Shown here: positions 20,903 through 29,833 of the stretch, in pieces
How positions within the stretch are numbered: position 1 is the stretch's first letter
Layout: each line of letters opens with the position of its first letter
Assembly: GCF_001427875.1 (NCBI RefSeq)
Contig: NZ_LMHK01000002.1
Location: forward strand, 1,175,436-1,239,435
Source: Devosia sp. Root685
GTDB taxonomy: Bacteria; Pseudomonadota; Alphaproteobacteria; Rhizobiales; Devosiaceae
Direction: 5' to 3'
Length of the DNA stretch: 64,000 nucleotides
Position numbers and translations under genes: made by a program
Notes under the pieces: generated by a model
Databases searched by the model: none
What the model saw: the letters and a program-made list of their open reading frames with translations, nothing else
What the model was told of the DNA's origin: nothing

Positions 20903-21747
20903 TCAGGGCAACGCCGCCAGAAGGTCTTCGAACGACATGAACTTGACCCCGTAGGTCTGCTCAAGCCACTGGCGGTTGACGGGATCCAGAACTGACTTGC
21001 TCGCATTGCTTTTGCCCACGTCGGCAGAGCAGAAGATGTCCAGACCATAGGCGATGTGAGACGCTATAGCATCCCCATCTGCCCATTGCCCGAATGCGCG
21101 TTCTACAGCACGCTCTTGATGGATATCATTAGCGTTTTGCAATCCCTTGTACCAGGCAGTCTGAGCATCGGCCGAGTTCAGACCAAGCGCCTTCACTTGG
21201 GCCATTCCGACACCCCGCGCCTCGATTGCTCGCCCAACTTCATGAACCCGCGCAATCCAAGCTCCGAGCTCGTCGCCAGCTCCTGCGCTAAGATAGAACT
21301 CTCCCCCATCATCATGAATGTGAAATGCCCCAACCCTCGGCGGCGCTTTGAGTACCTTGACGCCCAGTGCATGAGCTGCTCTCGCTCTAGCCTGGACCTC
21401 CGGTTGAAGCGGTTGACGATCGGGCTGTTCGACCCGGAATTCCACGTCTACCTGTTCAATATCCTTATCGCCCCATCGTTCTCGAAGGGAGTCAGGAAGT
21501 TCCTCAGCTTTCAAAGTGCTGGCCGTCTCCGGGCCGATGGTGATCCGGGTGCCTCCATAGACGTGCGCACGATCGCGCTTCATGACACCCTCAATCGTCA
21601 GCATGGTTACGGAATAGAAGCCTTCTCGCCACTTTTCAGGGCGTCATGGACTTTCGGGAGGGCGGGCTGGCGCGGGTCTTTTGGAAAACGCTCCGGCCGA
21701 CAAGCAAGATCGAGGACGTTGGTGTCGAAAGTAATTCTTAACGGCAT
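20903..21747 (-). pseudogene. PIN-domain protein with a frameshift
   Basis: A 46-codon frame from ATG 21747 (GGAGA ribosome site) begins RITFDTNVLDLA, the first strand of a PIN nuclease with its catalytic Asp. It ends at a TAA (21609-21607). The rest continues in another frame, which already contains FYSVTMLTIEGV before the next ATG at 21604. That frame ends with DGDAIASHIAYGLDIFCSADVGK, carrying the late acidic residues. A single missing base near 21620 restores one protein of about 280 residues. The second frame alone (233 residues) lacks the first catalytic Asp. Confidence 0.7.
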
Positions 21748-22044
21748 AACTGGTCTCCACGCCCCGCGAAGCTGTGCGGTGCGGCTACACAGCTCAATTT
21801 AACTTGGCAACATGCTACCAATGTCAGCTATTAGGCGACAGCTCACAAGGCGATACCGACCGAGATGGGGTCGAAAGCAGCCCACGCTCCTAAAGGTGGA
21901 CAACATCAGGTCCACTACTGGGCCACCACCAAGCGGCGCGGACTTGCTGTCATGCTTCCCCTCTGCAAATGCGAGAGGACGCCATGCCACCACCAATTTC
22001 AGGTGGTTCCGGCTCGATTGATCCATTGTAGCGGTACGATGTAT

Positions 22045-22821
22045 CTAGGAACCAAATCTGGCGCCATCAACGCTTTTGATGAAGCGCAGCAAGGCGTTGA
22101 TGGAATCGAAAATGAACCTGGCCTCAGACGGATTGATTAGATCGTTGTCGTGCGCGAGCGTCTTGTTGTTGCGGACGTGATTGAATTTTTCTGCGACGCC
22201 AACGGCGTTCTTGATTATCTGCTCGCTCATTTCGCGAAGTTCGCCCTCAGTCTTTAGCGCCTTAACGTAGCGTCCAACACGGCTATGGAGCGGCTCAGCG
22301 CGATCCCACTCGATACCCCGTTCATCCAACATGTGGCCAAACTTCTTCATGCAATAGGTATGAAGACGGTCGAGGGCCGCCACAGGTTTGTTGGCGTGAA
22401 TTTCTCGCTCGATGGAAGCGACCAGTTCTTCCAGAGTTTGGTCGCGGCTGAAGCGCTCGATGGCGTCAGCACGAGGCCTATCCTCTGCTTCTTCTAATCG
22501 CGCCAAAAGATCGAACAGTTTTGATCTGATCGCTTCAGACTCTGCCGGGTTGGTATAGTGCGAACTGAGGCCCTCTCGATGTTTCCATAGCCGACGACAC
22601 ACGTGACCGACGATGTGTGCATCCTCCACCTCGATGAAGGCTCGCACATGCCTGGCTTTCGAGGTCCCATTGAAGCCATAGCGCTCTTGATAAATTTCGA
22701 TGCCGAACTCGTCCTCAAAGAATTCGGCAATCGTGCGGTCGGAGAAGTCGAGCACGTACCCGCCTCCCATTTGGAAAGCATCGTCCAACACGCGCCACTC
22801 CGAGCGCTTTAGTGAAACCAT
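22045..22821 (-). CDS. AbiJ-like abortive infection protein with HEPN motif
   Basis: 258 residues. The N-terminal about 85 residues (LKRSEWRVLDDAF opening, DRTIAEFFEDEFGI, then a YTNPAESEAIRSKL helix) look like an AbiJ N-terminal domain. The C-terminal half is all-helical with a HEPN signature R217-x6-H224 (RNNKTLAH) in the position of the Abi C-terminal domain. HEPN proteins are commonly ribonucleases that stop phage growth by halting the cell. It is single and is transcribed away from the recombinase trio across a promoter region with many ATTAG motifs. Confidence 0.75.
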   Translation of the reverse strand: MVSLKRSEWRVLDDAFQMGGGYVLDFSDRTIAEFFEDEFGIEIYQERYGFNGTSKARHVRAFIEVEDAHIVGHVCRRLWKHREGLSSHYTNPAESEAIRSKLFDLLARLEEAEDRPRADAIERFSRDQTLEELVASIEREIHANKPVAALDRLHTYCMKKFGHMLDERGIEWDRAEPLHSRVGRYVKALKTEGELREMSEQIIKNAVGVAEKFNHVRNNKTLAHDNDLINPSEARFIFDSINALLRFIKSVDGARFGS

Positions 22822-23311
22822 CGGACTCGCCTCCCTCAGTACGCAGCTTGCGCCGTTCTCGCAGCGGTCGGCTCATGCTTTGGCCTCGCGGGCCCCTCTA
22901 GCAATTCTTCCTAGCTAATTGGCCTCATTTTCTCATTAGAAATTAGGACATGACCGTCATAGGCCAGTGGAGCAGGAGTAGATTAGGATAATGTTCTAAT
23001 CTTCTAATACAAATCGGCCTTTAGAGATGCGAAAGCAAAGTTCTTGACAATAATTTTCTAATGCCCATTCTGGCTTCGGCGAACAGTGAGCGCCGCGGGA
23101 GCTTGGCATCGATGCGAATGGGACAGGGTGCAGACGCACTTTCAGTTATGACTGTCAAAGTTGGAGTGATGGGTAGGCCGCGCCCCGCTATTGACCGACA
23201 CGGTGCCGAAGTCATGGGTTTTCCTGTTCGCGGGAGCAAAAACTCGGGAGCGGGTTCGCCTTCGGCCTTGCAGAACTCCTCGCATCTTGGTCGTTGTCCG
23301 GTGCGGTAAAA
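22822..23311. promoter_or_regulatory. Divergent promoter region of the Abi gene and the recombinase trio
   Basis: 490 bp without a convincing gene, AT-rich in its left half. The pentamer ATTAG or its complement occurs seven times between 22915 and 23062 (22915, 22935, 22942, 22982, 22996, 23004, 23058). Two copies form an inverted repeat, AGATTAG-N9-CTAATCT (22980-23002). A TTGACA hexamer starts at 23044. The spacing and symmetry suggest a regulator or recombinase binding region. Open frames in the right half look like chance. Confidence 0.45.
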
Positions 23312-24838
23312 ATGCAGGTCGATCCAACGAGCATCTCGACCCAGTCCAACCCGTGGCCCTACGGGCAGACTGAACCAGAGGACCACCCGCCCTATCACTT
23401 CACCGTCTGGGTGCCGGTCCTTTCCCCTGCGGGGCAAAAGGCTCCGCTCATCATCACTGATCGGGGTGAAGTTCTATTTGAGGCCTGGTGGTATTTTGGG
23501 ACCGGGTATGTCCAGGGCCTGAGCAAGAGCTGGAAGGAAAAGGCAGCCAGATTTATCGGCCTATTCTACGACTACTTCCGCGCTCGCCAAATGCATGATC
23601 GAGCCGAAACCATTCCTGAGCGCTGGATCGAGGATTGCATCACAGCATTTCAGTTCGGTACGAAAATGGAGAACGGGGAGGATCCTCTAGCACTATTCTG
23701 GTCACCGATGCCGGCTGCGACGATCAGTTTCGCAGTGAGCGTGCTGAGGCGCTTCTGCCTTTCGACCGCGGACATCTTCGGTGAGAAAAACCCACTCGCG
23801 AACTCGGTCTTCGCGCGCAGCACCGCGAGCGCCTTTGCCATTGAACAAAGGAAATTTCACTCCAAGCTATTCCACTTGCATGCTAGGTCGAGGAACCGGG
23901 TCGGGCAACAGCAGCGCAGGCTCAGAAGAGGCACATTAGTAGCCAAAGGCACCGCGAAGTCCTTCCCGCGAAATCTCTTGGGCCCGCTGCTGTTTGAGGG
24001 CTGCCGTCGGCCAAGACTACTAGAGCAAAACGGTCACGACGCCGCCTCTCAATACAACATCTGCCTCATGATGATGCTGACACTGCTGGCGGGAGGGGGC
24101 ATCCGCAAAAGCGAAGCATTCCACATATTCGTCGACGACGTCCGTGGGGATGAGGTTAGACTATACGATCCCGTGATTGGCCAAATGGCATGGAGCGACG
24201 ATCAAGGTCTGCCGGTGGTGGGGCCAAGAGACGATTACCTCAAGCTCGTATGTAATCGGGTGCCAAGATCTATGCTCACCGGCAGCCAGCACGCGGGTTG
24301 GAAATCGATGCTGATGGATCACGGCGCGCCATACAACTACTCCGTAGTTCATTGGATCGATCCGCACCTCAAGAAGCTCTTCTTCGACCTATTCGCAGTC
24401 TACATCAAGCACGTGCGCCCCCGTCACCTCACCCACCCGTACCTGTTTGTTTCGATGGACAAGTCGAACTTTGGGCAGCCCTGGACGATTGCTGCGTTTG
24501 ATAAAGCCTTTGCGGAAGCGGTTTTACGCATTGGCGAGCACCCAAACGCCAAACTGGGCCTCAATCCCCATGGTCTTCGGCATTTGTACGGTCAGACGCT
24601 GACTGACATGGGCGTGAAGCCCGTGATCATCCAGCACGCGATGCACCACAAGAGCATTGAATCTCAGCTCGTCTACACGAAGCCATCCGTTGGAAAAGTG
24701 ACCGAGGCTCTTGAGAAATTGTCGCGTTCCGACGGTGTGCCCCTCCCTGACCTAGCAACCGATCTTCAATGGGGGCAGGTCTGGAGATCGGACCCTCTGA
24801 ACATACTTTCGTCCTGGAATTTGGGCCCACTAAATTGA
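23312..24838 (+). CDS. gmtY: Gamma-mobile-trio tyrosine recombinase GmtY
   Basis: 508 residues from ATG 23312 (TTG 23294 is an in-frame alternative). The C-terminal half is a tyrosine-recombinase catalytic domain: R265 in GGIRKSE, H420-G-L-R423, a following MHHKS histidine, and Y455 in LVYTKP. The N-terminal half has the WKEKAARFIGLFYDYF core-binding helices. It is first of three overlapping genes. The set of a 500-residue integrase, a 1000-residue integrase and a small protein at one end of an island is the gamma-mobile-trio layout. The Y/Z/X names follow gene order and size from memory. Confidence 0.8.
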   Translation: MQVDPTSISTQSNPWPYGQTEPEDHPPYHFTVWVPVLSPAGQKAPLIITDRGEVLFEAWWYFGTGYVQGLSKSWKEKAARFIGLFYDYFRARQMHDRAETIPERWIEDCITAFQFGTKMENGEDPLALFWSPMPAATISFAVSVLRRFCLSTADIFGEKNPLANSVFARSTASAFAIEQRKFHSKLFHLHARSRNRVGQQQRRLRRGTLVAKGTAKSFPRNLLGPLLFEGCRRPRLLEQNGHDAASQYNICLMMMLTLLAGGGIRKSEAFHIFVDDVRGDEVRLYDPVIGQMAWSDDQGLPVVGPRDDYLKLVCNRVPRSMLTGSQHAGWKSMLMDHGAPYNYSVVHWIDPHLKKLFFDLFAVYIKHVRPRHLTHPYLFVSMDKSNFGQPWTIAAFDKAFAEAVLRIGEHPNAKLGLNPHGLRHLYGQTLTDMGVKPVIIQHAMHHKSIESQLVYTKPSVGKVTEALEKLSRSDGVPLPDLATDLQWGQVWRSDPLNILSSWNLGPLN

Positions 24839-27800
24839 AAAAAACGTTCATCCATACAACCCGTGAGTTTATCTCACGGGACCGCTTTCGCTTGAACACC
24901 TCTATGAATCAGTTGGCACTGATCGAGGACTCTATCTCGGAGTGGAAGCTGTTCGCGCTATCGCTAGACGGAGAAATTAAGGCCGCCGATCAAAAGGGGC
25001 TCCTGACGTTTACAAAGGCCCATCAAAATTTCTTCGCTAACTTTCAGCAGAGGATACTGGAAGCTGTTTCGATAGATTCAATACAAGGTGCGGTCGAGAA
25101 CCTTCTCCTCGCTAGCGTCGAAACGATGGAGGGCGGCTTCTCCGGTGGAACAATAGCGATGCGGAAAACTTCCGGCACTCGCTTGCGTACTGGCATCTTC
25201 CATGTTTTGCATCAAGCAAGGGAAATGGATTTAATTCTATTTCCATTAGGTCACCTCAATACATCTGTTATCGAATGGCTCCCCAAAAGCACAAAACTAC
25301 GCTCCCATCGGCAGCATTCGACAGTCGGAAGTAAGGTGCTAGCGAAATGTGCTCCGATCGTCTCCTTGCAAGATCAGGGCGTTTTAGATCGACTTTTTGA
25401 CATTCTAGTCAGGTCATGCGCGTTCCAATCGACCTCAGATCTAAACTCAGAATTCTTCGAAGATTTTTGGAATTTCTTTCTTGGCCCCTATAAGGCAATT
25501 TTTGATACTTACGCCACTAAATACAGCCGAGAAAAAGGGCTGTACAACAAACTTTTCAAAGCGATTTTTGATTTAGGCCTTCTACCTGACGACCTTGACA
25601 GTATGTTCGAATATACTAGCGCGTACTTTGATCGCATCGAACGGAATGAAAAAAGCCTAAGCTCTACAAATTTCAACTGGGTCGGGATCACATATACCAA
25701 GGTGAACCTGAGCAAATGGGCAGAAGCGCTGTCTTGGTGGGTACATCACCGACCCAAAAAAACGCCTGCAAATCTGGTGACTGCGGTCAAGCCGTTTGTC
25801 GCCTTTTTGGGACAGCTGAATAATCCTCCACCTGCACCGGAGGCCTACACAAGATCTCACACCATCTCACGGCCGGACTCTCCAGAAATCACCTTCTTGG
25901 ACTATCTCAAGCGAGAAGGCTATTGGGGAACCCAGACAGGGTACAACGCGGTCCAGGACACTCGCAGGTTCTTTGAGGACTGGCACGATCATCATGGGAT
26001 GGATTTGGCTGAGTGGAGTCCTCCCATTCGTGCGCAGGACCATCCAGTAATTTACTCAAGGGGTAAGACGAATAAGGAGATACTTCCAGTTCGCATTATT
26101 AGATTGATGAAGGAGGTGTTGACCGCAGAAGACTACGCCTGGCCAAAAACTCAAACCTCAGACTACATCAATTACTCCAACCCAGAAACAGGCGAATATG
26201 AGAAGGTCTGGTGCCCAGTACGGGCCATTGCCATCCAAACTTTGCTCACCTTGCCCATCCGAACGGTTCAGCTGCGAATGGAGGACAGCGGAGAAGCTGA
26301 CGACCAGATCTACGATCCGGCTTCCGGGCAATGGCTTTCCAACGATCATCCGCTTGCAACACCAGGTAGGTCTCGCGGCTTTTGGACGCCAATGCGCGAC
26401 CACGCTACTGGTAAGGACTACGTCGGCATTCATGTCACCACAAATAAGACCGCTGCCATCGGAGCCCACGATTTCGAAGAAGGTTACGACATCCCTTGGG
26501 ATTGCGCTGAGTTAAAGCCCTGCATTAATCAACTCATGAACTGGCAACGATTTTATAATCCGGTGGCCGGCCTTCTCAGCCGCAAAGACTTTATTTTCGA
26601 CACAGACCGACCAAGTCGGGCAATTAAAAATCTCTACGGCTACACTTTTCTCTTCAGGGACCCCGCAAGCAGCAAACGTCCTCCCAACGAACCGGTGAGT
26701 TACGACCGGCTTGCCACCTTTTTTGGTAAACTTCTCGAAGAAGTAGAGCGCAGATTCAAGGTAGGTGGGGAGGACGTCAGTCTCGTCACATACGATCAGT
26801 TTGGTAACATCAAATCTCCCTATACTCTCCACGGCTTAAGGGCTGCTGGCATCACGCATTTTGTCGAAGGGGGTGTGCCGATTCAGGTGATCGCGGAGTT
26901 CATCGCGGGTCACGCTCACTTCCTCATGACACTCCACTACACCAGGCTCGGCCCATCTTACGTCACAGACACGATTGACCGTGCGCTACAGAAGATGGAG
27001 GAAGGCTCCTATGATAACTTCGAACGCTTCCTGCGCGACTCCCCGCTCAGCGAGAGACGCCGATGGCTAGTTGGCAACAGCGATGCTGCCTTTCAATCAC
27101 TTGCCGACATCTCGCCCGGTCTCTGGTCAACGTCGCATGACGGCATCTGCCCCAATGGGCGCGCGTTGTGCCACATAGGTGGGGAAGTAGCTTCGACGCA
27201 ATCAAATGCGTACTACGGACCAGTGCCCGGTGGACCAAGAAACTGTCCGCTGTGCAGATTTTGGATGACCGGTCCGGAATACCTTGAGGGCCAGCTGAAT
27301 TCCTATTGTGTATTCCTGTTCAAGCTCGGCGAACGGGCTCAAACATCAAATCAGCTATCACGGAAATTAGCCGAGCTGGTGGCGTCGGGGGCCGCCAGCA
27401 ATCGTCAGATTGAACGAGTTAAGGCAGACATCGAAGCCATCACCATCGAGCTCAACATCATGGTCCAAGGTGCTCAGGAGCGCGCTAGACTAATTCTGCA
27501 GTCGTGGGCCCTGAGAGATAAGATCAAGAACGATCCCGACCATGATGGAAGCAAATTCGCACTCATCACGCGTCTCGACGAAGACGAATTAGAACTCGTC
27601 TTTGAAGAAACGACCTATTGGGATCAGGTTGATTTCGCAGCCCATGCCTTCGAATTTTTCCCTCAGATTGGAGAGACCTCCGCCCCTCTCCGTAAGGGGC
27701 GACTGATGGACCAGCTATTGAAGCGAAATGGGTATCAAGCCTTCTTCTTCAACCTCCCTGAAGACGAGGCCCTGCATGCATCAAATTCTCTAACTCGCCT

Positions 27801-27996
27801 CCTTCAAGGGCTTGCCGGCAGATCAGGTCTACGGTCACTCGTAGAGGGTGAAGAGACGCTGGAAAGTCTGGGCCTCGTCGACAAATTCGAGAACACCTTG
27901 AAGGAAATCTCCAAACTCGAGCCTCTCCGTCTTCGACCAATCAATGGCAAAGCACGACTGACGCAAACAGTGGAGGACACAAGTGGGCAAAGGTGA
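24769..27996 (+). CDS. gmtZ: Gamma-mobile-trio integrase GmtZ (VPA1269-like)
   Basis: 1075 residues from ATG 24769, overlapping gmtY by 70 bp; ATG 24904 or a TTG near the gmtY stop are alternative starts. A second, unrelated-looking tyrosine recombinase core lies in the middle: R498 (LPIRTVQLR), H688-G-L-R691, H715 (GHAHF) and Y724 (LHYTRLG). After it comes a Cys-containing segment (GPRNCPLCRFWMTGPEYLEG), a probable zinc knuckle, then a coiled helical tail. The long N-terminal region of about 400 residues is uncharacterised. All catalytic residues are intact, so the element may still be mobile. Confidence 0.8.
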   Translation: MGAGLEIGPSEHTFVLEFGPTKLKKTFIHTTREFISRDRFRLNTSMNQLALIEDSISEWKLFALSLDGEIKAADQKGLLTFTKAHQNFFANFQQRILEAVSIDSIQGAVENLLLASVETMEGGFSGGTIAMRKTSGTRLRTGIFHVLHQAREMDLILFPLGHLNTSVIEWLPKSTKLRSHRQHSTVGSKVLAKCAPIVSLQDQGVLDRLFDILVRSCAFQSTSDLNSEFFEDFWNFFLGPYKAIFDTYATKYSREKGLYNKLFKAIFDLGLLPDDLDSMFEYTSAYFDRIERNEKSLSSTNFNWVGITYTKVNLSKWAEALSWWVHHRPKKTPANLVTAVKPFVAFLGQLNNPPPAPEAYTRSHTISRPDSPEITFLDYLKREGYWGTQTGYNAVQDTRRFFEDWHDHHGMDLAEWSPPIRAQDHPVIYSRGKTNKEILPVRIIRLMKEVLTAEDYAWPKTQTSDYINYSNPETGEYEKVWCPVRAIAIQTLLTLPIRTVQLRMEDSGEADDQIYDPASGQWLSNDHPLATPGRSRGFWTPMRDHATGKDYVGIHVTTNKTAAIGAHDFEEGYDIPWDCAELKPCINQLMNWQRFYNPVAGLLSRKDFIFDTDRPSRAIKNLYGYTFLFRDPASSKRPPNEPVSYDRLATFFGKLLEEVERRFKVGGEDVSLVTYDQFGNIKSPYTLHGLRAAGITHFVEGGVPIQVIAEFIAGHAHFLMTLHYTRLGPSYVTDTIDRALQKMEEGSYDNFERFLRDSPLSERRRWLVGNSDAAFQSLADISPGLWSTSHDGICPNGRALCHIGGEVASTQSNAYYGPVPGGPRNCPLCRFWMTGPEYLEGQLNSYCVFLFKLGERAQTSNQLSRKLAELVASGAASNRQIERVKADIEAITIELNIMVQGAQERARLILQSWALRDKIKNDPDHDGSKFALITRLDEDELELVFEETTYWDQVDFAAHAFEFFPQIGETSAPLRKGRLMDQLLKRNGYQAFFFNLPEDEALHASNSLTRLLQGLAGRSGLRSLVEGEETLESLGLVDKFENTLKEISKLEPLRLRPINGKARLTQTVEDTSGQR

Positions 27997-28711
27997 TCCC
28001 AACTCTGATCCTCTTGCAAATCCTGAGTGGGACGATGCGAAGTCGTTCCGGGACACACTGTTGGATAAAACCGACCGCCCGAATTCGATTAATCGGATTT
28101 GGGAAGCATGTTTGGATCTGGAAAAGTCAGGAGTGAAGATCACAGTCGCCGAAGTCGGGCGTGTGACGGTTGCTCGTTGGGGTTCTCCAAAAACACAAAG
28201 CATCCGAGACCAGCCACTCAAACTGACTCGTCTGGTGGAGCTTTGCGCAGCCGCTCAAAGGCAAGGAACAGCCAATGGCCCTAGAGGGCCCAGAAATGAG
28301 AGCAGGATCGATAGCATTTTGGCTGGTGTAGCGGACCAAACTGACCGGGCTTGGTTAAGACAGATGTCCGTTGAGTGCTCAGATCTCAAGCGCGAAAATC
28401 GGGCCCTTAAAAAGGCGTTTCTAAAGTTAGCCCCACTGGCAACTTCAGGCGGCACTAGAAGCGATAATACGCCTGGCGACGAGCCGATGCCGACCTACCA
28501 GCCAATTCTTTCTGGAGATGAGAGGAGCCAGCTGGCGCGCGCTGCAGACCGGGAGTTCTGGTACAATGAGGGGTACAACGTCGACGCGATACATGGCCTG
28601 CTGACCAGTTCAGGTCGAGCAATCCTTTCTGCATCGTTTTTTCAAGGATTGCAGAAGGTGTTGGGCCGTCATTCCATGGATCACGACCTATCCAGTTCAG
28701 AATCCCAATAG
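27983..28711 (+). CDS. gmtX: Gamma-mobile-trio small protein GmtX
   Basis: 242 residues from GTG 27983, with GGAGG 6 bp upstream inside the end of gmtZ (14-bp overlap). The first 90 residues could bind DNA (NRIWEACLDLEKSGVKITVAE opening, then VTVARWGSPKTQSIRD). The centre has a short coiled coil (LKRENRALKKAFLKL). Its role in recombination is not known. Its 3' end converges on, and overlaps by 31 bp, the HNH gene on the other strand. Confidence 0.75.
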   Translation: MGKGDPNSDPLANPEWDDAKSFRDTLLDKTDRPNSINRIWEACLDLEKSGVKITVAEVGRVTVARWGSPKTQSIRDQPLKLTRLVELCAAAQRQGTANGPRGPRNESRIDSILAGVADQTDRAWLRQMSVECSDLKRENRALKKAFLKLAPLATSGGTRSDNTPGDEPMPTYQPILSGDERSQLARAADREFWYNEGYNVDAIHGLLTSSGRAILSASFFQGLQKVLGRHSMDHDLSSSESQ

Positions 28712-29250
28712 AGGAAATCGAGCCAAGTTTCGTGCAGATCACCGAGTGCAAAAGGAAGCTTCCTCGCGACTTGGTCGAGCTCGAACGGACTGGGTTCGAA
28801 GGGCTTGCGAATGAGTTTGAGGCCAGCTTCCTCCGGCGTTTTGTCGCTTTTCCTCAGGTTGTCCGCGGCGCAGGAGGCGACGATGTTTGACCACTCGGAT
28901 CGGCCCCCCTTGCTGCGGGGTACAACGTGATCAAAGGTCAGCTCTTTCGAAGAAAATCTACCCCCGCAGTATTGGCATCTGAAACCATCGCGTAGGAACA
29001 AATTATACCTAGTAAACGCTGCGCCGCGCCTCTTCTTATAGCTCTTCAGCGCTACGACAGCCGGCACTTCGAAGATCTGACTAGCCGAATGAACAAAAAC
29101 GTCTTCGTAGGCCTTAACTTGGATGACACGCTCCTGGACGACGGCCACCAGCGCGTCCTGCCACGACCAAACCGAGAGCGGCGCCCAGCTCAAAGGCTGC
29201 ATATCGGCATTCACTACGAGGGTGCGGCGTGACGCGAGCGCAACGTTCAT
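28681..29250 (-). CDS. Island-borne HNH endonuclease, paralogue of the interrupted host gene
   Basis: 189 residues from ATG 29250, chosen because GGGAGG precedes it; the frame is open to 29307. It has the same order as the broken host protein: VVNADMQPLSW, LSVWSWQDAL, C92-QY-C95, LTFDH108VVPRSKGG, NLRK and LDFLYWDSEL. The second zinc pair is C127-x-x-D130 instead of C-x-x-C. The host reading frame, running through the terminal repeat, ends in the TGA of ATGA at this start, so translation of the two is coupled. It may replace the lost host protein; it could also serve the element. Confidence 0.85.
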   Translation of the reverse strand: MNVALASRRTLVVNADMQPLSWAPLSVWSWQDALVAVVQERVIQVKAYEDVFVHSASQIFEVPAVVALKSYKKRRGAAFTRYNLFLRDGFRCQYCGGRFSSKELTFDHVVPRSKGGRSEWSNIVASCAADNLRKSDKTPEEAGLKLIRKPFEPSPFELDQVARKLPFALGDLHETWLDFLYWDSELDRS

Positions 29251-29302
29251 TTCCGCCTCCCGCCGCCACGTTGAGCAGATTTTCCTGACCGCCCGTCCCC
29301 CG

Positions 29303-29331
29303 AACAATATGCCGTCACACTACGTATAGTG
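29303..29331. repeat. Subterminal repeat and palindrome at the right island end
   Basis: AACAATAT at 29303-29310 repeats, in the same orientation, the inner part of the right terminal repeat (29356-29363). With its flanks (CCGAACAATATG) it matches 11 of 12 bases of the left terminal repeat read inward on the other strand. An inverted repeat CACTA-CGTA-TAGTG follows (29318-29331). Likely recombinase binding sites. Confidence 0.45.
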
Positions 29332-29354
29332 CGGCTAACCCATTGTGCCGACAG

Positions 29355-29382
29355 CAACAATATATTTCCGGCTCCACACAAG
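29355..29382 (-). repeat. Right terminal inverted repeat of the island
   Basis: 28 bp; read on the minus strand from the host gene inward it opens CTTGTGTGGAGC and ends TATATTGTTG. It pairs with the left repeat (1662-1691) at 23 of 28 positions with a 2-bp gap. The host codons for LTTW-A-N end exactly at its edge. Confidence 0.7.
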
Positions 29383-29744
29383 TTTGCCCACGTCGTCAAG
29401 CCGCCCTTCGAGCGCGGAATAACGTGATCAAAAGTCAGATCATCGCGCGAGCCGCAATATTGGCATTGGAAGCGATCGCGGAGGAAAACATTGAAGCGCG
29501 TAAAGGCAGGGTGCCGCGCCGGCTTCACATAGTCCTTGAGCGAAACCACGCTCGGCAGCCGCATTTCGAAGCTGGGCGAATGGATCACCGTGTCGTAGAG
29601 CGACACGATGTTCACCCGTTCAAGGAACACCGCCTTGATCGCGTCCTGCCACGACCACAACGATAAGGGATAATAGCTGAGAGGCCGGAAATCGGCGTTC
29701 AGCACGAGAGCGGGACAGGCCTCTGGCGACACATGGATGGTCAC
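29382..29744 (-). pseudogene. HNH endonuclease, N-terminal fragment at the right island junction
   Basis: The first 119-121 residues of a host HNH protein: VLNADFRPLSYYPLSLWSW, CQYC zinc pair, LTFDHVIPRSKGG and LTTW. The family match stops at 29388. The frame then continues through the terminal repeat for 45 foreign codons and ends at 29247 in the start codon of the island HNH gene. The missing C-terminus is at 1462-1659. The start ATG and its promoter side lie in host sequence, so expression should be intact and feed the island copy. Confidence 0.85.
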
Positions 29745-29833
29745 TAGAGTCTCCCGAAGCGGGAATCTGTTAAGTCCATAGCCCCTTTATACTAAGCCCT
29801 TTGTGTCAGGGCTGTGAAGCGGGGACGAAAGAC

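Noticed and set aside
21600..21625. Programmed -1 frameshift in the PIN gene
   Set aside because: No slippery heptamer or downstream structure was seen; a simple one-base loss explains it.
21056..21802. 248-codon plus-strand frame opposite the PIN gene
   Set aside because: The minus strand shows PIN motifs in two linked frames, while this one shows none.
23021..23437. Frames on both strands upstream of gmtY
   Set aside because: No domain, no ribosome site, and overlap with the start of gmtY; treated as intergenic.
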